Assembly (NCBI GenBank): GCA_022846095.1
Contig: AP025583.1
Coordinates: forward strand, 3,497,279-3,561,278
Direction: 5' to 3'
Length of the DNA: 64,000 nucleotides
DNA from: Oscillospiraceae bacterium
Lineage (GTDB): Bacteria; Bacillota; Clostridia; Oscillospirales; Oscillospiraceae
Shown here: one piece after another, positions 16,685-25,047 of the stretch
Layout: each line of letters begins with the position of its first letter
Numbering within the stretch: the stretch's first letter is position 1
Position numbers and translations under genes: made by a program
Notes under the pieces: generated by a model
Told to the model about the DNA's origin: nothing
Seen by the model: only the letters and a program-made list of their open reading frames with translations
Database searches by the model: none

Positions 16685-18254
16685 CCGCCCTCTCTCCTTC
16701 CTGTTCCTTCATGCCCAGCATGTAGAGCCCCAGCTCCTCCTCCGACAGCGCGGCCACGTCGGTAAAGCAGCCCGTCACCCTGCCCTGGTGCATCACCAGC
16801 AGCCGGTCGGACATGCCCAGCACCTCGTTCAGGTCGGAGGAGATCAGCAGGATGGCGCACCCCGCCGCCCGGCTCTCCAGCAGGTGGCGGTGGATGAACT
16901 CCACCGCACCCACGTCCACGCCCCGGGTGGGCTGGTTGGCGATGAGCACCTTGGGGCCCACCGACAGCTCCCGGGCCACCACCACCTTTTGTATGTTGCC
17001 GCCGGAGAGCATGTCCACCGGCACGTCGGGGGACTTGCACTTGACGGTGTACGCCTCAATCAGCTTCTTCGCCAGGGCGCGGATCTTTTTGAGGCTGAGG
17101 AAGCGGCGGCTGCCGATCTCCGGGCTGTCAAAGCGGTTGGCGGCCAGGTTTTCGCTGACCGACGCCTCCGCCGCGATGCCGTAGAGCATCCGGTCCTCCG
17201 GGATGTGGGACACGCCCAGATCCCGCAGCTCTTTGGGCGTGCGCCCGCCGCCCGCCTCCCCCAGCACCGTGAAGCTGCCGGAGGTGGGGGCCTTCAGGCC
17301 GGTCAGCAGCTCCGCCAGCTCGCTCTGGCCGCTGCCCTCCACGCCCGCCACGCCCAGGATCTCCCCCGCGCGCAGGGTAAAGGAGATGCCCCGCAGCGCG
17401 GCGCCCGCGCGCCGGTCCTCGTAGCGCAGCCCGTCCGCCGCCAGCCGCACCTCGCCGGGGGCGCAGGCGGGCTTTACGATCTCCTTCACCACGTCGCGGC
17501 CCACCATCAGCCTTGAGATCTCCCGCTGGCTGAGGGACTTCACCTCGTAGGTGCCCATGGTCCGCCCGCCGCGCAGGATCGTCATGCGGTCGCACAGGGC
17601 CTCGATCTCGTTGATCTTGTGGGAGATGAAGATCATGGTGTAGCCGTTGTCCCGCAGCCTGCGCAGCTGGTGGAACAGCTCCTCGGTCTCCTGGGGCGTC
17701 AGCACCGCCGTGGGCTCGTCCAGGATAATGAGGCGGGAGCCCCGGTAGAGGGTCTTGAGGATCTCCACCTTCTGCTTCTTGCCCACGCTGAGGTTGCGCA
17801 CCGGCTCCTTGGCGCGCACCTCAAAGCCGTACTGCTCCGCCAGCCGCTCCACCGCCCGGCAGGCCTCCCCGGTGCGGAATATCGGCCCGCGGCCGGGCTC
17901 CATCCCCGCCACGATGTTCTCCGCCACGCTCAGCGACTCGGCCAGGTTGAAGTGCTGGTAGACCATGCCGATGCCCAGCTCCACGGCCCGCTTGGGGGAG
18001 TCGATCACCGTCTCTCTGCCGTCGTACACGATGGTGCCGACGTCCGGCCGCTCGTTCCCGAAGAGGATCTTCATCAGGGTGGACTTGCCCGCGCCGTTCT
18101 CCCCCATCAGCGCGTGGATCTCCCCCCTGCGCACGCTCAGGCTCACGTCGCTGTTGGCCAGCACCCCGTTTCCATAGACCTTGGTGATATGGGACATGCG
18201 CAGAAGCTCGTCCGCTCCGCGCTCCTCATTCGCTTCCCGCTGTGTGTTCGGCAT
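16659..18254 (-). CDS. Nucleoside ABC transporter, double ATP-binding protein (NupO-like)
   Basis: ATPase of 531 residues with two ABC domains in tandem, as in sugar/nucleoside importers. Domain 1 has Walker A GENGAGKST, signature LSVGKKQKVEI and LILDEPTAVL. Domain 2 has GVEGSGQSE, LSGGNIQKVVVAREL and IANQPTRGVD. The second Walker A ends in GSGQS, lacking the usual lysine, a normal asymmetry in this family. The ATG at 18254 is nine bases from AGGAG; an ATG three codons earlier abuts that site and is less likely. Confidence 0.93.
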   Translation of the reverse strand: MPNTQREANEERGADELLRMSHITKVYGNGVLANSDVSLSVRRGEIHALMGENGAGKSTLMKILFGNERPDVGTIVYDGRETVIDSPKRAVELGIGMVYQHFNLAESLSVAENIVAGMEPGRGPIFRTGEACRAVERLAEQYGFEVRAKEPVRNLSVGKKQKVEILKTLYRGSRLIILDEPTAVLTPQETEELFHQLRRLRDNGYTMIFISHKINEIEALCDRMTILRGGRTMGTYEVKSLSQREISRLMVGRDVVKEIVKPACAPGEVRLAADGLRYEDRRAGAALRGISFTLRAGEILGVAGVEGSGQSELAELLTGLKAPTSGSFTVLGEAGGGRTPKELRDLGVSHIPEDRMLYGIAAEASVSENLAANRFDSPEIGSRRFLSLKKIRALAKKLIEAYTVKCKSPDVPVDMLSGGNIQKVVVARELSVGPKVLIANQPTRGVDVGAVEFIHRHLLESRAAGCAILLISSDLNEVLGMSDRLLVMHQGRVTGCFTDVAALSEEELGLYMLGMKEQEGERADEAEKAGV

Positions 18255-18284
18255 GCGCCCCATCTCCTATCCTCGGATTTGATT

Positions 18285-18312
18285 GGAGGCAGCGCCAGCA
18301 GGCGCTGCCTCC
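18285..18312 (-). terminator. Perfect 12-bp hairpin between BMP lipoprotein and ABC ATPase genes
   Basis: A GGAGGCAGCGCC stem with AGCA loop and exact complement, just after the binding-protein stop and before the ATPase gene. No T-run follows on the minus strand, so it is more likely an mRNA 3'-stabiliser or partial attenuator than a full terminator. It would keep the binding protein in excess over the channel. Confidence 0.65.
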
Positions 18313-18324
18313 GTCAGGCTGCCG

Positions 18325-19443
18325 CTAGGGGCTGACCGCCTCGATCTTCCCCTTGATCTCGCTGTCGGACAGGCCGTAGGCGGTGTCCACCACGATGTTC
18401 CCGTTCAGAATCTCCTGCTCCAGCTCCGCAATCCGGGTGCGGAAGGCCTCGGGCACGTTGGCCTGGTAGTACTCGTTGTCGGCCAGCCCGATGGCCCCCT
18501 CCTTGATGCCGAAGGTCTCGCCGGTGCCGAACTGGAGGGTGCCGTCCATGTAGCGCTCCACCGCCAGCATCACCGTGTTGTCCACACGCTTGAGCTGGGA
18601 GGTGAGGATCATGTTCGCCTTGTCCGGGTCGTCCTGGAAGAGCAGCGCCTGGTCCGAATCGGTGCCGATGGCGTAGCGCTGCATTTCCTTGGCGGCGTCC
18701 AGAATCCCCAGGCCGGACTGGGCGGCCCCGTTGTAAATGATGTCGCAGCCGGACTCGTAGAGCACCTTCGCCATCTCCTTGCCCTTGGCCGCGTCATCAA
18801 AGGTGCCCACGTAGGCCACGGGGATCTTTACCTCGGGGTCCACGTAGAGCGCGCCCTGGATGAAGCCCAGCGCGAAGTCGTTGAGCAGGGTGATGTCCAC
18901 GCCGCCGATCCAGCCCACCTTTTTCTCGGGGTTGGCCTGGGGCATGTCGGAGGAGGTGACCATGGCCGCCAGGGCTCCGGCCAGGAAGGCCCCCTCGTTG
19001 CCCTTGTAGTCCATGGAGTAAATATTCGCGTTCTTGCCGTCCGTGTAGTCCATCTGAGTGTCGAAGATGATGTACTTCTGGTCCGGGTGGTTGGCCGCCA
19101 CCTTCTCCAGCGGCTCCACGGAGCTGAAGGTGCCCACCAGCACGATGTCCCACTCCGTGTCGGACACGTCCTCCAGGGTGGGCTCCATCTTCGTGGTGTC
19201 GGTGCCGAACTCGATGACCTTGGTCTTGCAGCCGTAGGCCTCCTCGATCATGCGCAGGCCGTTGGCCGCCGACTCCAGCAGGGACTTGTCGCTGGCCTGC
19301 CCGGTCACAAAGACCACGCTGGGCGCGCCCTTCTCCCCGCCGGGCTCCTCCTTGGGCTGCTCCGCCTGCGCCGTGCAGCCCGAGAGCGCCGCCCCGGCGG
19401 TCAGCGCCAGCGCCAGTGCGGTTGCAATGAGTTTCTTTTTCAT
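18325..19443 (-). CDS. BMP-family nucleoside-binding lipoprotein
   Basis: Solute-binding lipoprotein of 372 residues. The signal peptide ends in a lipobox ALSGC (cysteine near residue 23). It has the BMP/PnrA fold with WDIVLVGTFS, YKGNEGAFLAGALAAMV, KKVGWIGGVDI, GCDIIYNGAAQSGLG and an IGTDSDQALL motif. BMP proteins bind purine and pyrimidine nucleosides outside the membrane and deliver them to the ABC channel encoded next. First gene of the long operon; its promoter carries the putative DeoR operator. Confidence 0.93.
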   Translation of the reverse strand: MKKKLIATALALALTAGAALSGCTAQAEQPKEEPGGEKGAPSVVFVTGQASDKSLLESAANGLRMIEEAYGCKTKVIEFGTDTTKMEPTLEDVSDTEWDIVLVGTFSSVEPLEKVAANHPDQKYIIFDTQMDYTDGKNANIYSMDYKGNEGAFLAGALAAMVTSSDMPQANPEKKVGWIGGVDITLLNDFALGFIQGALYVDPEVKIPVAYVGTFDDAAKGKEMAKVLYESGCDIIYNGAAQSGLGILDAAKEMQRYAIGTDSDQALLFQDDPDKANMILTSQLKRVDNTVMLAVERYMDGTLQFGTGETFGIKEGAIGLADNEYYQANVPEAFRTRIAELEQEILNGNIVVDTAYGLSDSEIKGKIEAVSP

Positions 19444-19497
19444 CTGTGATCCACCTTTCCTGCCCCTTTTTTTGTTTTTGTCGGTCTCGATGGTTCA

Positions 19498-19525
19498 AGT
19501 ATACCACATTGATGTGTGTTGTCAA
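19498..19525 (-). promoter_or_regulatory. Promoter and DeoR-type operator of the BMP/ABC/phosphorylase/mtnA operon
   Basis: On the minus strand: -35 TTGACA (19520-19525), 16-base spacer, extended -10 TGGTATACT (TATACT at 19498-19503). TTGATGTGTGTTG on the plus strand (19509-19521) fills the spacer and matches 11 of 13 bases of a site upstream of the DeoR gene. Upstream on the minus strand is an A-rich run (19535-19572, AAAACAAAA-like repeats) that could act as an UP element. Confidence 0.78.
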
Positions 19526-19572
19526 TTATGTTATGTCTGGTTTTGTTGTTTTCGCTTTTGTTTTGTTTTATC

Positions 19573-19743
19573 GCCGGCAGTCTAAAAAAGGAGATAAATC
19601 GCTCCGTTTTGCTCTTTTTCGACAAGAAAGAATGAAAATACCCAAAAGTACCGCGTACCGTTTTGTAGACAGTCACAACGGCATTTCGCGGGCATGTGCC
19701 CAAAAACATAACCGACGGCCCCGCCGGTGGTTTTATTCTGCAA
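19573..19743. other. Intergenic segment without recognised feature
   Basis: About 170 bases between the promoter region and the terminator of the downstream operon. Short frames on both strands show no protein-like composition or ribosome site. I see nothing supportable here. Confidence 0.5.
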
Positions 19744-19780
19744 AAAGCAGACGCCCACAACAAGTGTGGGCGTCTGCTTT
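19744..19780 (-). terminator. Terminator of the Opp/Dpp-peptidase operon
   Basis: A 16-base perfect stem (AAAGCAGACGCCCACA) around a five-base loop; on the minus strand it runs into CTTTTTG. It lies 65 bases after the peptidase stop. T-rich on both sides, so possibly bidirectional. Confidence 0.85.
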
Positions 19781-19844
19781 CATCTCAGCCTGCTTATGAT
19801 TATGCGCCAAAGCCGGCTCATACATCCGGCTTCATTCGCCGGGC

Positions 19845-21044
19845 TTAGAGCCGCTCATCCCGGATCATCCAGATCTCATCCTGGAGGGTGCTCAGAAATA
19901 CCCCGCGCTCCCGGCCCACCGCCACGACCTCCTCCCGGCACACCCGGCCGCAGCTCGTGAGAATGGCGGGCTCCAGCGTAAAGGTCATCCCCTCCAGAAG
20001 GGTGGCGTCCACCTCCGGCTCACACCGGGAGGTGCCGGGGGAGAGCACGCCGTCGTGGGCGTGGAAGCCGATCTCATGGCCGAAGCCCCCCGAGCGCTCG
20101 GGGTAGCCGTTGCGGACGAAGACCTCGTTGGCGTACCGCAGCAGGTCGCCCGACTTGACCCCCGCCCGCATATGGTCACACAGGGCCTGGTTCACCTCGC
20201 CGATGGTGCGGAAGGCGCGCCGCACCTCCTCGGGGGGCTCGGTCTCGCCGGGCCGGAGGGCGTAGAAGGTACGCTGGTTGTCCGAGGACGCCTCGTCCAC
20301 GATAATCCCGAAGTCCACGTTCACCACGTCTCCCGGCTCGATGAACACGTCGTCCGGCGGGCGCTTGCACAGGTAGGAGGACTTGGCGCCGACGGAGACG
20401 AAGGGGTTGCCGTACTTGGGCCAGGAGTAGCCGTAGTGCTTCTCGTCAGCCAGGGACTGGAACAGCCGCTGGACGTCCATGCCGCTCATACCCAGCTTCA
20501 TCCGAGACCGGGCGGCCTCGTAGATTTTCATGGACTCCTGCACCGCGAAGCGGATTTTCTCCACCTCCTCGGGGCTGCGGTTGGCCCGCAGGTACTTCAT
20601 CAGCATCTGGGAGGAGATGATCTCGCCGTCGAACCCCGCGCGCCGGAAGGCCTCGGTCAGCACCCGGTAGCCGGTGAGGGACAGGCCGTCGGAGGTGCTG
20701 TCCTTCTCGGAGAAGTTGAGGGCGATGGTGCGGGGTTTCTCCTCCCGGATAAGTCCGGCCACGATCTCGCGGATTCCCTCGTACCCGTCGGGATTGACAA
20801 AGACCCGGTCAAACAGGCCCATGGCCTCCAGCTCCTCGGACTCCAGCGGCGCGTTGACGGCGTACCGCTTGCCCGCCTTGGTGAAGATAACCGCCACCGG
20901 CCCGCTCATCTCAAAGGTGAGCAGATAGCGCAGCATGGGCTCTCCCTTGTGCTGCACGTCCCGGCCCAGCGCGATCCACATATCCACGTTCTGCGCCCGC
21001 ATCGCCGCGATGCCGCGCTCCATGCGCTGCTTCCGAATCAGCAT
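19845..21044 (-). CDS. M24 family metallopeptidase (Xaa-Pro aminopeptidase-like)
   Basis: Cytoplasmic peptidase of 399 residues. The creatinase N-terminal domain covers about 1-160 and the catalytic domain about 165-395. All five metal ligands are visible: aspartates in NVDFGII and SSDNQRTFY, histidine in GFGHEIGFHAHDG, glutamates in TFTLEPAIL and CREEVVAVG. It should remove N-terminal residues next to proline from imported peptides. It overlaps the ABC ATPase stop by seven bases and ends the transporter operon, consistent with processing of what the transporter brings in. Start ATG 21044 follows AGGAAGGA. Confidence 0.9.
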   Translation of the reverse strand: MLIRKQRMERGIAAMRAQNVDMWIALGRDVQHKGEPMLRYLLTFEMSGPVAVIFTKAGKRYAVNAPLESEELEAMGLFDRVFVNPDGYEGIREIVAGLIREEKPRTIALNFSEKDSTSDGLSLTGYRVLTEAFRRAGFDGEIISSQMLMKYLRANRSPEEVEKIRFAVQESMKIYEAARSRMKLGMSGMDVQRLFQSLADEKHYGYSWPKYGNPFVSVGAKSSYLCKRPPDDVFIEPGDVVNVDFGIIVDEASSDNQRTFYALRPGETEPPEEVRRAFRTIGEVNQALCDHMRAGVKSGDLLRYANEVFVRNGYPERSGGFGHEIGFHAHDGVLSPGTSRCEPEVDATLLEGMTFTLEPAILTSCGRVCREEVVAVGRERGVFLSTLQDEIWMIRDERL

Positions 21045-22027
21045 GTGAAATCCTTCCTCTCCTCTTTTTGTGCCTTCCCGCAGGCCGTAAAGTGTCCGGG
21101 GGAAATCTCCTTCAGCTCCATGGAGCTGCATTTACACCCCTCCGCCGCGTAAGGGCAGCGGTTCTGGAAGGAGCATCCCCGGGGCAGGTCGATGGGGCTG
21201 GGCATCTCCCCCTCAAGGCGCTTGAACGGCTTTACCCCCTCCACATCCGGGTCGGGGATGGGGATGGCGGAGAGCAGAAACTCCGTGTAGGGGTGGCAGG
21301 GGTTGCGGTAGAGCTCCGCCGAGGTGGTCAGCTCCACAATGCGCCCCAGGTACATCACCGCCACCCGGTCCGAGATATACTTGACCATGGACAGGTCGTG
21401 GGCCACGAACAGATAGGTCAGGCTGAACTGTTCCCGCAGCTGCTTGAACAGGTTGACCACCTGGGCCTGGATGGATACGTCCAGCGCCGAGATGGGCTCG
21501 TCGCAGACGATGAGCTCCGGATCCAGCGCCAGGGCCCGGGCGATGCCCACCCGCTGCCGCTGCCCGCCGGAGAACTCGTGGGGGAAGCGGTTGGCGTGCT
21601 CCCGGGAGAGGCCCACCAGCTCCAGCAGCTCGTAGACCCGCTCCTTCCGCCGGGCGGGGGTGTGCATGGCGTGGATGTCCATTCCCTCCGATACGATCTC
21701 CCCCACCGTCAGCCGGGGGTCCAGCGAGGAGTACGGGTCCTGGAAGATCATCTGTGCCCTTTTTGTATACGCCTTGCGCCCCGCCCGGTCCAGCGCGCTC
21801 AAATCCTGCCCGTCAAAGCGGATGGTGCCGGAGGTGGGGGCGTAAATCTGCTTGATGGTCCGGCCCAATGTGGTTTTGCCGCAGCCGGACTCCCCCACCA
21901 GGCCCAGGATCTCCCCCCGGCGGACGTTGAAGCTCACGTCGTCCACCGCCTTGAGTTTGGCCCCGGCGCCCACGTCGAAGTATTTGCACAGGTGCTCCAC
22001 CTCCAGGATATTGTCGCTATGTCCCAT
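21038..22027 (-). CDS. Oligopeptide/dipeptide ABC transporter ATP-binding protein (OppF/DppF-like)
   Basis: ATPase of 329 residues with Walker A GESGCGKTT, signature FSGGQRQRVGIARAL, Walker B LIVCDEPISALD, and the C-terminal oligopeptide-transporter extension with cysteines (CSFQNRCPYAAEGCKC) seen in Fe-S-binding Dpp/Opp ATPases. The ATG at 22027 has AGGAGG six bases upstream and overlaps the partner ATPase gene by 11 bases. Confidence 0.93.
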   Translation of the reverse strand: MGHSDNILEVEHLCKYFDVGAGAKLKAVDDVSFNVRRGEILGLVGESGCGKTTLGRTIKQIYAPTSGTIRFDGQDLSALDRAGRKAYTKRAQMIFQDPYSSLDPRLTVGEIVSEGMDIHAMHTPARRKERVYELLELVGLSREHANRFPHEFSGGQRQRVGIARALALDPELIVCDEPISALDVSIQAQVVNLFKQLREQFSLTYLFVAHDLSMVKYISDRVAVMYLGRIVELTTSAELYRNPCHPYTEFLLSAIPIPDPDVEGVKPFKRLEGEMPSPIDLPRGCSFQNRCPYAAEGCKCSSMELKEISPGHFTACGKAQKEERKDFTC

Positions 22028-23063
22028 GGTGGCCCTCCTCTCCGCCCGGGATCCGCCCCGCGTCAAACTCCGCCTTGATCGCCGCCGCGCCCTCGTCCCA
22101 CAGCCAGCACAGCGCGCTGTGCCCTTCCTCCGGCGTATAGGCGGGGGGCATCTCCCGGCCACAGACCTCCATGGCGTACTTACACCTGGGGGCAAAGGGG
22201 CAGCCCGCGGGGGGCAGGAGCATGTCCGGGGGCGCCCCCACGATATACTCCAGCGGCTGCCCCCCCTCCGCGTCCAGCCGGGGGACCGCGGCCAGCAGGC
22301 TGCGGGTGTAGGGGTGCCCCGGCGCGTGGAAGATGGTGCGCACGTCGCCGCTCTCCACGATCTTGCCGCCGTACATGACCATGACCCGCCGGGCCATCCG
22401 GGCCACGATGCCCATGTTGTGGGTGATCAGGATAATGGCCATGCCCAGCTTCTGGTTGAGCTCCCGCAGCGTCTCCAGGATCTGGGCCTGAATGGTCACG
22501 TCCAGCGCCGTGGTGGGCTCGTCCGCCACCAGCAGCCTGGGGTGCATGGCGATGGCGATGGCGATCATCACCCGCTGGCGCATCCCGCCCGACAGCTCGT
22601 GGGGGTACTGCTCCATCCGCTTCTCAGGGTTGGGGATGCCCGCCTCCCGCAGCAGCTCCACGGCCTGCCGCCGGGCCTCCTTCCTTCCCACCTTCGCGTG
22701 GGCCAGGATGCCCTCCACCACCTGCCGCCCGATCTTCACCGTGGGGTTGAGGCTGGTCATGGGATCCTGGAAGATGTAGGCGATCTCCTCGCCCTTGATG
22801 CTGCGCAGCTGCTGGAAATTCAGGCAGGTCAGGTCCCTGCCCTTGTAATTGACCTGCCCGCCCTTGATCCGGGCCGGCGGGGCGGGCAGCAGCTTCACCA
22901 GGGACTGGGTCATCACGCTCTTCCCGCTGCCCGACTCGCCCACGATGGAGATGATCTCCCCCTCCTCCAGGGTAAAGCTCACGTCCCGCACCGCCTGCAC
23001 CTCGCCGGCGTATGTGTCGAAGGAGACCGACAGGTGCTCCACCGATAAAATCTGTTCGCCCAT
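22017..23063 (-). CDS. Oligopeptide/dipeptide ABC transporter ATP-binding protein (OppD/DppD-like)
   Basis: ATPase of 348 residues: Walker A GESGSGKSV, signature LSGGMRQRVMIAIAIA, Walker B LLVADEPTTALD, H-loop ITHNMG, and the C-terminal cysteine-rich region (CPFAPRCKYAMEVC). It forms the heterodimeric motor with the next gene product and couples to the DppB/DppC-like channel. Confidence 0.93.
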   Translation of the reverse strand: MGEQILSVEHLSVSFDTYAGEVQAVRDVSFTLEEGEIISIVGESGSGKSVMTQSLVKLLPAPPARIKGGQVNYKGRDLTCLNFQQLRSIKGEEIAYIFQDPMTSLNPTVKIGRQVVEGILAHAKVGRKEARRQAVELLREAGIPNPEKRMEQYPHELSGGMRQRVMIAIAIAMHPRLLVADEPTTALDVTIQAQILETLRELNQKLGMAIILITHNMGIVARMARRVMVMYGGKIVESGDVRTIFHAPGHPYTRSLLAAVPRLDAEGGQPLEYIVGAPPDMLLPPAGCPFAPRCKYAMEVCGREMPPAYTPEEGHSALCWLWDEGAAAIKAEFDAGRIPGGEEGHHGT

Positions 23064-23079
23064 TACCGTCTCCTCCTTT

Positions 23080-24027
23080 TTACCGGCGCAGCTTGGGATC
23101 CAGCGCGTCCCGCAGCCCGTCCCCCATAAGCTGGAGGGAGAGCATGGTCAGGCTGATGCAGATGCAGGGCAGCAGCAGTCTGAGGGGATAGGTGTGGATC
23201 TGCTTCATACCGATGCTCACCAGCAGGCCCCACGAGGTCTGGGGAGAGCTGATGCCGATGCCGATAAAGCTCAGGAATGCCTCGGAGAAAATTGCCCCGG
23301 GGATGGCGAAGGTCATGTTGACGATGATGACCCCCATCATGTTGGGGATCATATGCTTGAGCACCGTGCGCCTGCCCTCGCTGCCCAGGGATTCGGCTGC
23401 CAGGACGTAGTCCTCGTTTTTCAGCGCCAGGATCTGCCCCCGCACCAGCCGGGCCATGGAGAGCCAGCCCGTCAGGGTCAGGGCCAGGATCATGGGGAAA
23501 ATGCCCGCGCCGGTCACCATCATCAGCAGCGTGACCCACACCAGGTAGGGGAAGGCCATCAGAAACTCCACCACCCGCATGATAAAGTCGTCCACCCGGC
23601 CCCCCACAAAGCCGGCGACGCTGCCCACCAGGATGCCGATGCCCCCCTGGAGCAGCGCGGCCACCACGCCGATGATGATGGAGACCTGCCCGCCCTTCCA
23701 CACGCGGGCCCACATGTCGCGCCCCAGCTCGTCGGTGCCGAACCAGTGCGCGGCGGAGGGGCCCAGGTTGGCCGCTGCCAAATCCGCCCGGTCGTACTGG
23801 TAGCCCGAGAAGACGGGGCCGAGAAATGCCAGCAGCATAAAGACGATAAGGATCAGAACCCCCGCCACCGCCGCCGGGTTCTTCTTAAAGCGGCGTACGG
23901 CGTCCTGCAGGTAGGTCATGCCGGGCCGGCCCAGCCGCTCCGCCTCCTCCGGCCGCGCGCCCACGTAGGCAAAGGAGCGCGTGGGCCGCGCCGCGCCGGA
24001 TTCATCCCGCTTCTTCTTCATATCCAT
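23080..24027 (-). CDS. Oligopeptide/dipeptide ABC transporter permease (DppC-like)
   Basis: Permease of 315 residues with the DppC N-terminal extension, six helices, and the EAA loop (AAESLGSEGRRTVLKHMIPN) near residue 205. Three possible starts lie close together. ATG 24027 is nine bases from GGAG, ATG 24033 only three, and GTG 24036 abuts it, so 24027 is chosen. The DppB gene's stop overlaps this cluster of starts. Confidence 0.91.
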   Translation of the reverse strand: MDMKKKRDESGAARPTRSFAYVGARPEEAERLGRPGMTYLQDAVRRFKKNPAAVAGVLILIVFMLLAFLGPVFSGYQYDRADLAAANLGPSAAHWFGTDELGRDMWARVWKGGQVSIIIGVVAALLQGGIGILVGSVAGFVGGRVDDFIMRVVEFLMAFPYLVWVTLLMMVTGAGIFPMILALTLTGWLSMARLVRGQILALKNEDYVLAAESLGSEGRRTVLKHMIPNMMGVIIVNMTFAIPGAIFSEAFLSFIGIGISSPQTSWGLLVSIGMKQIHTYPLRLLLPCICISLTMLSLQLMGDGLRDALDPKLRR

Positions 24028-24032
24028 ACGCA

Positions 24033-24953
24033 TCACTCCAAGCTGATCCGCGGGTCGACCACTGCGTAGACGACGTCCACCAGCAGGTTCATCACCACCA
24101 GCACGGCGGCGAAGAAGATGGTCAGGCCGGTAATCAGCGTATAGTCGAGGTTTTGTACCGAGGTGACGTACTGCCGGCCCAGGCCGGGGATGGCGAACAC
24201 GTTTTCCACCACAAAGGTGCCGGTGATGGTAGTGGCCACCATGGGCCCCAGCAGGGTGACGATGGGCAGCAGGGCGTTGCGCAGCTGGTGGACCAGCACG
24301 ATACGGAACCTGGACAGCCCCTTGGCGTCGGCGGTCTTCACGAAGTCGGAGGAGAGCACCTCTAGCATACTGGTGCGGGTGTATTTCGCGATGGAGGCCA
24401 GCATGCTCAGCCCCAGGGCGAAGGTGGGCAGGATGGTGTGCAGGACGCTGTCGTACTCGGCCACAGGGAACCAGTGGAGCTTGACCGCGAACACGTACTG
24501 CACGAAAAACCCCACGATGAACGACGGCACCGAGGTGCCTATGATGGCGATGACCATCGTGACGGTATCCATGGCCCTCCCCCGCCGGTAGGCCGAGATG
24601 ATGCCCAGCAGCAGCCCCATGACCAGCGCGAACACGATGGCCCGCATGCCCAGATCCAGCGAGTAGGGGAAGGAGTTTGCGATGATGCTGTTGACGCTGA
24701 TGGCCCGCAGCTTGTAGGACACGCCCAGATCCCCGTGGAGCAGGTTCTTCATATAGATCAAATACTGTTCGTAGACCGGCTTGTCCAGGCCGTAATAGGC
24801 GTAGATGGCCTCCTTGTTTCCCGCCTGCATCTTCTCGCTGGTGAAGGGGCTGCCGGGGATTAGCTTGACCATAAAGAAGGAGACCGTGACCAGCAGGAAG
24901 ATCATGACCGCGGAGACCACCACCCGCTTTGCGATATACTTTAGCATTTTCAT
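24033..24953 (-). CDS. Oligopeptide/dipeptide ABC transporter permease (DppB-like)
   Basis: Permease of 306 residues, six helices. The N-terminal helix is followed by the DppB pattern GLDKPVYEQYLIYMKNLLHGDLG, and there is an EAA loop ADAKGLSRFRIVLVHQLRN. It forms the channel with the DppC-like subunit. Confidence 0.92.
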   Translation of the reverse strand: MKMLKYIAKRVVVSAVMIFLLVTVSFFMVKLIPGSPFTSEKMQAGNKEAIYAYYGLDKPVYEQYLIYMKNLLHGDLGVSYKLRAISVNSIIANSFPYSLDLGMRAIVFALVMGLLLGIISAYRRGRAMDTVTMVIAIIGTSVPSFIVGFFVQYVFAVKLHWFPVAEYDSVLHTILPTFALGLSMLASIAKYTRTSMLEVLSSDFVKTADAKGLSRFRIVLVHQLRNALLPIVTLLGPMVATTITGTFVVENVFAIPGLGRQYVTSVQNLDYTLITGLTIFFAAVLVVMNLLVDVVYAVVDPRISLE

Positions 24954-24999
24954 ATCGGAGCTCCCGTCCTTGAAGTGGACATCCCGTCAGAAATAGAAC

Positions 25000-25035
25000 G
25001 GGTGCGGCCGCCCGGGTTTCCGGGCGGCCGCACCC
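25000..25035 (-). terminator. Perfect 16-bp hairpin between binding-protein and permease genes
   Basis: GGGTGCGGCCGCCCGG with GTTT loop and exact complement, 12 bases after the binding-protein stop. The minus-strand sequence after it (CGTTCTATTTC) has only a poor T-run. It probably acts as a leaky attenuator or RNA stabiliser that favours binding-protein expression. Confidence 0.7.
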
Positions 25036-25047
25036 AACTCCCGTCTG

